Source: Microbacterium aurum (lineage in GTDB: Bacteria > Actinomycetota > Actinomycetes > Actinomycetales > Microbacteriaceae). From it: 64,000 bases of DNA. Positions 61,176 to 64,000 of the stretch are shown in pieces. The translations under genes and the position numbers were made by a program. The stretch spans positions 2,108,001-2,172,000 of the forward strand of contig NZ_JAFBCQ010000001.1 of assembly GCF_016907815.1 (NCBI RefSeq). Direction: 5' to 3'. The notes beneath the pieces were generated by a model, which ran no database searches, was not told the DNA's origin, and saw nothing but the letters and a program-made list of their open reading frames with translations. Numbering within the stretch: the stretch's first letter is position 1; each line of letters opens with the position of its first letter.

Positions 61176-61229
61176 CTATCTCCAGTGTCGAGGCGGCCGC
61201 GCATGCAGAAGGTTCGAGTGACGCCGTGA
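61176..61229 (+). pseudogene. Orphaned 3' end of the SF1 helicase gene
   Basis: After the CTAT duplication the helicase frame continues SPVSRRPRMQKVRVTP and stops at 61227-61229. This is the natural helicase C-terminus (16 residues) cut off by the outer IS. Confidence 0.7.
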
Positions 61230-61276
61230 GCGATTTGGCTATCGGAGACTATTCAGTGGACGGATTCCGCTCACGC

Positions 61277-61304
61277 TTGACGTGTCGGACCTCGCTGTCA
61301 TAAT
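61277..61304 (+). promoter_or_regulatory. Sigma-A promoter of the Pycsar operon (TTGACG-16-CATAAT)
   Basis: TTGACG at 61277-61282, 16-bp spacer, CATAAT at 61299-61304. The start would be about 61311, only a few bases before the PycTM ATG, so the message is nearly leaderless. It gives the module its own promoter after the IS interruption. Confidence 0.72.
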
Positions 61305-61315
61305 CAGGCGCAGCT

Positions 61316-61924
61316 ATGGGAAGAAGAGACAAACAACGGCGGGACGTGGAGCCGGAGCAAGTAGAGCTCTCGGATGAGCTTGCGTGGCGAGTCCACGAGA
61401 ACGCGAAGGGTTGGATCTCGCAGGTTGACGTGAAGTCGGCAGCCGCGCTCGCGATCGAGGCCGCCGTGCTGGGATTCGCGCTCGCCCTCATCACTAACTC
61501 GGATACCCTCAGCCAACTCACTGACCTGTCGCGCTGGATCGTTGGAGTGGGGCTATTCCTGCTGCTCGTAAGTGTGGTCCTCTCGATGCTCGTGCTGATG
61601 CCTCGAATCAAATTGAGAGAGCCGAAGCCCAAAGATCGCGGCTACCTGTACTTCGGACACCTGCGCCATTGGGACAAGGAGGCGCTGACCGCAACTCTCG
61701 CTCGCAACCAAGTGAGTGACGGGCAGATCGCGGACCAGGTCATCAAGATGTCACAGATCGCTTGGCGGAAGCACGTTCTCCTGCAGTGGTCGCTCTACTT
61801 TCTGCTTGCCGGCATCGTCGTGATCGGCGGGCTGTACCTCCTGTTCGTCATCGGTTTCTTTCCCGCCGCGCTTGGCGATCTTGCCAGAACACCGTGTCCG
61901 ACAGGAGTCAACCCATGTCCTTAG
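61316..61924 (+). CDS. pycTM: Pycsar effector, PycTM type
   Basis: 202 aa. The domain opening HENAKGWISQVDVKSAAALAIEA matches the Pycsar effector family, followed by three hydrophobic segments (AAVLGFALALI; WIVGVGLFLLLVSVVLSMLVLM; YFLLAGIVVIGGLYLLFVIGFF) and the YFGHLRHWD segment between them. In known systems, cyclic pyrimidine nucleotide makes this protein damage the membrane. Its stop overlaps the cyclase ATG by 10 bp. Confidence 0.82.
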   Translation: MGRRDKQRRDVEPEQVELSDELAWRVHENAKGWISQVDVKSAAALAIEAAVLGFALALITNSDTLSQLTDLSRWIVGVGLFLLLVSVVLSMLVLMPRIKLREPKPKDRGYLYFGHLRHWDKEALTATLARNQVSDGQIADQVIKMSQIAWRKHVLLQWSLYFLLAGIVVIGGLYLLFVIGFFPAALGDLARTPCPTGVNPCP

Positions 61925-62613
61925 CCGATGAGCTTCGTGAGTACGCAAAGAAGACCCACGACTCCACCTGGTCTCGTCGTAGCGGCCAGAAGGTTCCTTC
62001 GACGGACGACGTCTCGCTCGGAAACGACGCGGTTGATCTTGATGCTGTTGTGCTCTACGCGGATCTCAAGGATTCGACAGGCCTCGTTAAGGGATATAAG
62101 GATTGGTTCGCGTCGGCTGTCTACAAGAACTATCTCTACACGGTGTCGAGAATCATCCGCGCACACGACGGTTCGATAACAGCGTTTGACGGCGACCGGG
62201 TCATGGGCGTCTTCATCGGAGGATCGAAGAACAGCAACGCGGCGAAGGTCGCTCTCAAGATCAACTGGGCAGTCAAGAACATCCTTCAGCCCGCAATCGA
62301 CGCCAAGTATCCGAAGAACACCTACCAGCTCCAGCAGAAGGTTGGGATCGCGGCTTCGAAGACGATGGTCTCGCGCACCGGAATCCGGGGGAGCAATGAC
62401 CTCGTCTGGGTGGGGAACGCAGCCAACATTGCTGCCAAACTGGCCGCTCTTCACTCCAGCTACCCGACATACATCACCGCGGATGTCTACAACATGCTCT
62501 CGGACGAGACAAAGTTCGGCGGAACGCCCAAGCGCGATATGTGGACAGATCTTGGTAGTGGCGATGGCTACGGGAAGATCTACGGGTCTACGTTCTGGTG
62601 GTCCATGTCATGA
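61915..62613 (+). CDS. pycC: Pycsar-type nucleotide cyclase (PycC)
   Basis: 232 aa. Class III cyclase fold: VLYADLKDSTGLV with metal Asp50, AFDGDRVMGVFIG with Asp94, and VWVGNAANIAAKLAAL in the transition-state helix. The form matches phage-defence uridylate/cytidylate cyclases; which base it uses cannot be told here. ACAGGAGT precedes the ATG at 61915. Partner of the membrane effector. Confidence 0.83.
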   Translation: MSLADELREYAKKTHDSTWSRRSGQKVPSTDDVSLGNDAVDLDAVVLYADLKDSTGLVKGYKDWFASAVYKNYLYTVSRIIRAHDGSITAFDGDRVMGVFIGGSKNSNAAKVALKINWAVKNILQPAIDAKYPKNTYQLQQKVGIAASKTMVSRTGIRGSNDLVWVGNAANIAAKLAALHSSYPTYITADVYNMLSDETKFGGTPKRDMWTDLGSGDGYGKIYGSTFWWSMS

Positions 62614-63851
62614 GTACTCCTGCGCCCATCGGCATCGTCGGCACGCTCGTGCGCGTCGTCCGTACCGACCCTGACAACCAGACACTTCACTTCCGTCTAC
62701 CCGACGGCCGCGTGGGACGAGCCTCTGGACTGCTCAATGTCGACACGATCGATGCGGGTGACACGATTGTCGTAAGCGACAACGGGTGGGAGCAGGTACC
62801 GAACGATATCTGGTCAGATCAGAACTCGATTGCGGTCGTCCGTCGCGTTCTCGATGACGGGTCAATCCTCATCGACAGCGGTGTCACCATCCGACCAATC
62901 CACAACCCGTTGGGCATCGAGATCGAAACGGGCAATACCGTCGAGTACAACGACGCCGACGGTATTCTTCGCATCATCTCTGAGACACCGATTCGCAGCG
63001 GAAGCTTTGGTCAGGACGTCGATATCGACGGCGTGCGTCGTGAGTATCTCTGGGACACCGCCAACCTTGGTGCAGGCTTCAGCGACTTCGGTGGCTATCC
63101 CGAGGTTAAGGAGCGTGCGCGTGAGCTGATCGAGACTCAGCTCGAGCGCCGAAAGAAGCTCGACAAGATCAAGGCTCGCCCGGTGAAGGGCGTCCTATTC
63201 ACAGGTCCTCCCGGAACCGGCAAGACCCATCTAGCGCGGATCATCGCCCGGGAGTCCAAGGCGGAGTTCTTCCTAGTCAGCGGTCCCTCGGTTGTGAGCA
63301 AGTGGGTCGGTGACACAGAAGACACGCTGCGCAAGATCTTCGAGGCAGCTACGGCCAGTCCTTCGGGCCGCGCGATCATCTTCTTCGACGAGATCGACAG
63401 CATCGCTGAGCGACGTGGAGGCGACTCTCATGAGGCTTCACGTCGCCTGGTTGCGCAGCTCCTGACCTTGATGGACGGATTTGACGACGAAGGCAAGAGC
63501 GTCATCGTCATTGCTGCGACCAACCGTGTTGAGGCTCTCGACCCGGCACTCACCCGTCCTGGCCGCTTTGACTGGGAGATTGAGTTCGGCATGCCGACTC
63601 TCCAAGATCGATTCGAAATCCTCCAGGTGCGCGCTAACCACTTGACTACGAGTGGGGAGCTTCCGCTTGAGGACCTTGCGGCCCTCACTGAGGGATGGTC
63701 AGCCGCCGACTTGACGGCGATCTGGACCGAGGCTGCTCTGGTAGCGGCCGGTGATGATCGCGCGGCCATCTCTGCCGAAGACCTTGCAGCAGCGCTCGAA
63801 CGAGTGGCGAGCAAGCCTCGACGGTCTAACGCACAGGAGGCAACGCGATGA
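62610..63851 (+). CDS. Cdc48/PAN-like AAA+ ATPase
   Basis: 413 aa from ATG at 62610 (overlapping the cyclase stop). A beta-rich N-terminal half (~185 residues, OB-like) is followed by a single AAA+ module: GPPGTGKTHLARI (~198), FFDEIDSIAERR (~254), IAATNRVEALDPALTRPGRFD (sensor 1 and Arg finger). No C-terminal HbYX tail for proteasome docking is seen. Coupled to the cyclase and the next gene, so it is part of the same operon. Not a standard Pycsar gene. Confidence 0.82.
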   Translation: MSTPAPIGIVGTLVRVVRTDPDNQTLHFRLPDGRVGRASGLLNVDTIDAGDTIVVSDNGWEQVPNDIWSDQNSIAVVRRVLDDGSILIDSGVTIRPIHNPLGIEIETGNTVEYNDADGILRIISETPIRSGSFGQDVDIDGVRREYLWDTANLGAGFSDFGGYPEVKERARELIETQLERRKKLDKIKARPVKGVLFTGPPGTGKTHLARIIARESKAEFFLVSGPSVVSKWVGDTEDTLRKIFEAATASPSGRAIIFFDEIDSIAERRGGDSHEASRRLVAQLLTLMDGFDDEGKSVIVIAATNRVEALDPALTRPGRFDWEIEFGMPTLQDRFEILQVRANHLTTSGELPLEDLAALTEGWSAADLTAIWTEAALVAAGDDRAAISAEDLAAALERVASKPRRSNAQEATR

Positions 63852-64000
63852 GTCTGCGAGACAGGTGGCGTCGTTGGCGCAATCGACCGAAACGAAAGAA
63901 GGTCGCCGAGTCCCGGCCGGAGCCAACCAAGGAAGATCTGCGAGAGTTCGTCTATCTCGATGAGGTCAGCCTGCGAAGCCTGCTCTCATCGCTCCGCGGC
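63848..64000 (+). CDS. DUF6414-like protein, cut by window end
   Basis: First 51 residues only. A basic N-terminus (RWRRWRNRPKRKKVAE) and then EFVYLDEVSLRSLLSSLRG, the opening of DUF6414 proteins. ATG at 63848 overlaps the AAA stop by ATGA. The remainder is outside the window. Confidence 0.6.
   Translation, partial: MSLRDRWRRWRNRPKRKKVAESRPEPTKEDLREFVYLDEVSLRSLLSSLRG

Noticed and set aside
1..64000. CRISPR arrays or rRNA genes
   Set aside because: No regularly spaced direct repeats and no rRNA-like sequence were seen on reading.

Overview
The window is GC-rich (about 63-65% by eye), and genes are packed with ATGA/GTGA stop-start overlaps, frequent GTG starts and GGAGG ribosome binding sites. 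This points to a high-GC actinobacterium; the Microbacteriaceae are my best guess from protein character (inference only). I see no rRNA, complete tRNA or CRISPR array. Almost everything is accessory: conjugation genes, toxin-antitoxin pairs, several anti-phage systems and IS remnants, so the region reads as an integrative element joined to a defence island.

Layout. 1-1006: the 3' end of a MobF-type relaxase. 1.1-13.9 kb: one co-directional operon with a small HTH protein, an unknown 197-aa protein, a Swt1-like HEPN protein, a 1336-aa adenine methyltransferase, a 1152-aa phospholipase-D/SNF2 helicase, and then, 3 bp later, a Gabija-like pair (OLD-type ATPase-TOPRIM plus UvrD-type helicase). 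14.0-16.2 kb: a broken abiEi, an IS21-family remnant and an intact AbiEi/AbiEii pair. 16.3-17.7 kb: a pRiA4b ORF-3-like protein. 17.9-18.7 kb: a Fic toxin preceded by a 51-aa antitoxin. 18.8-20.8 kb: a large serine recombinase whose C-terminus reads through a terminator and a tRNA-Gln 3' end, probably an attachment site. 20.8-31.2 kb (minus strand): a conjugation/maintenance operon with coupling ATPase, replication-relaxation protein, ArdA-like protein, MT-A70 methyltransferase, VWA and membrane proteins, an SprT-like protease and several very small ORFs.

31.4-49.3 kb is mixed cargo: paired membrane-anchored paralogues, a uracil-DNA-glycosylase-like protein, a beta-helix protein behind a strong promoter and long leader, a prepilin beside a fibre/SGNH-hydrolase protein, a HIRAN protein, an IS256 remnant, HEPN-like proteins, an RHH protein and two DUF3846 proteins. 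49.3-61.2 kb is defence: a winged-helix/PD-(D/E)XK nuclease pair, a second nuclease-like protein, and a type I-like restriction operon (HsdR with an extra carboxypeptidase-regulatory-like domain, an HsdM-S fusion, and a 900-aa SF1 helicase). An IS407-group IS3 element, itself interrupted by an identical-length copy of itself, cuts the last residues of that helicase. 61.3-64.0 kb: a Pycsar-type module (PycTM effector and cyclase) extended by a Cdc48-like AAA ATPase and a DUF6414-like protein cut by the window edge.

The best candidates for undescribed biology are the composite operon at 1.1-13.9 kb, the four-gene Pycsar extension at 61.3-64.0 kb, and the modified type I restriction cluster with its extra helicase.
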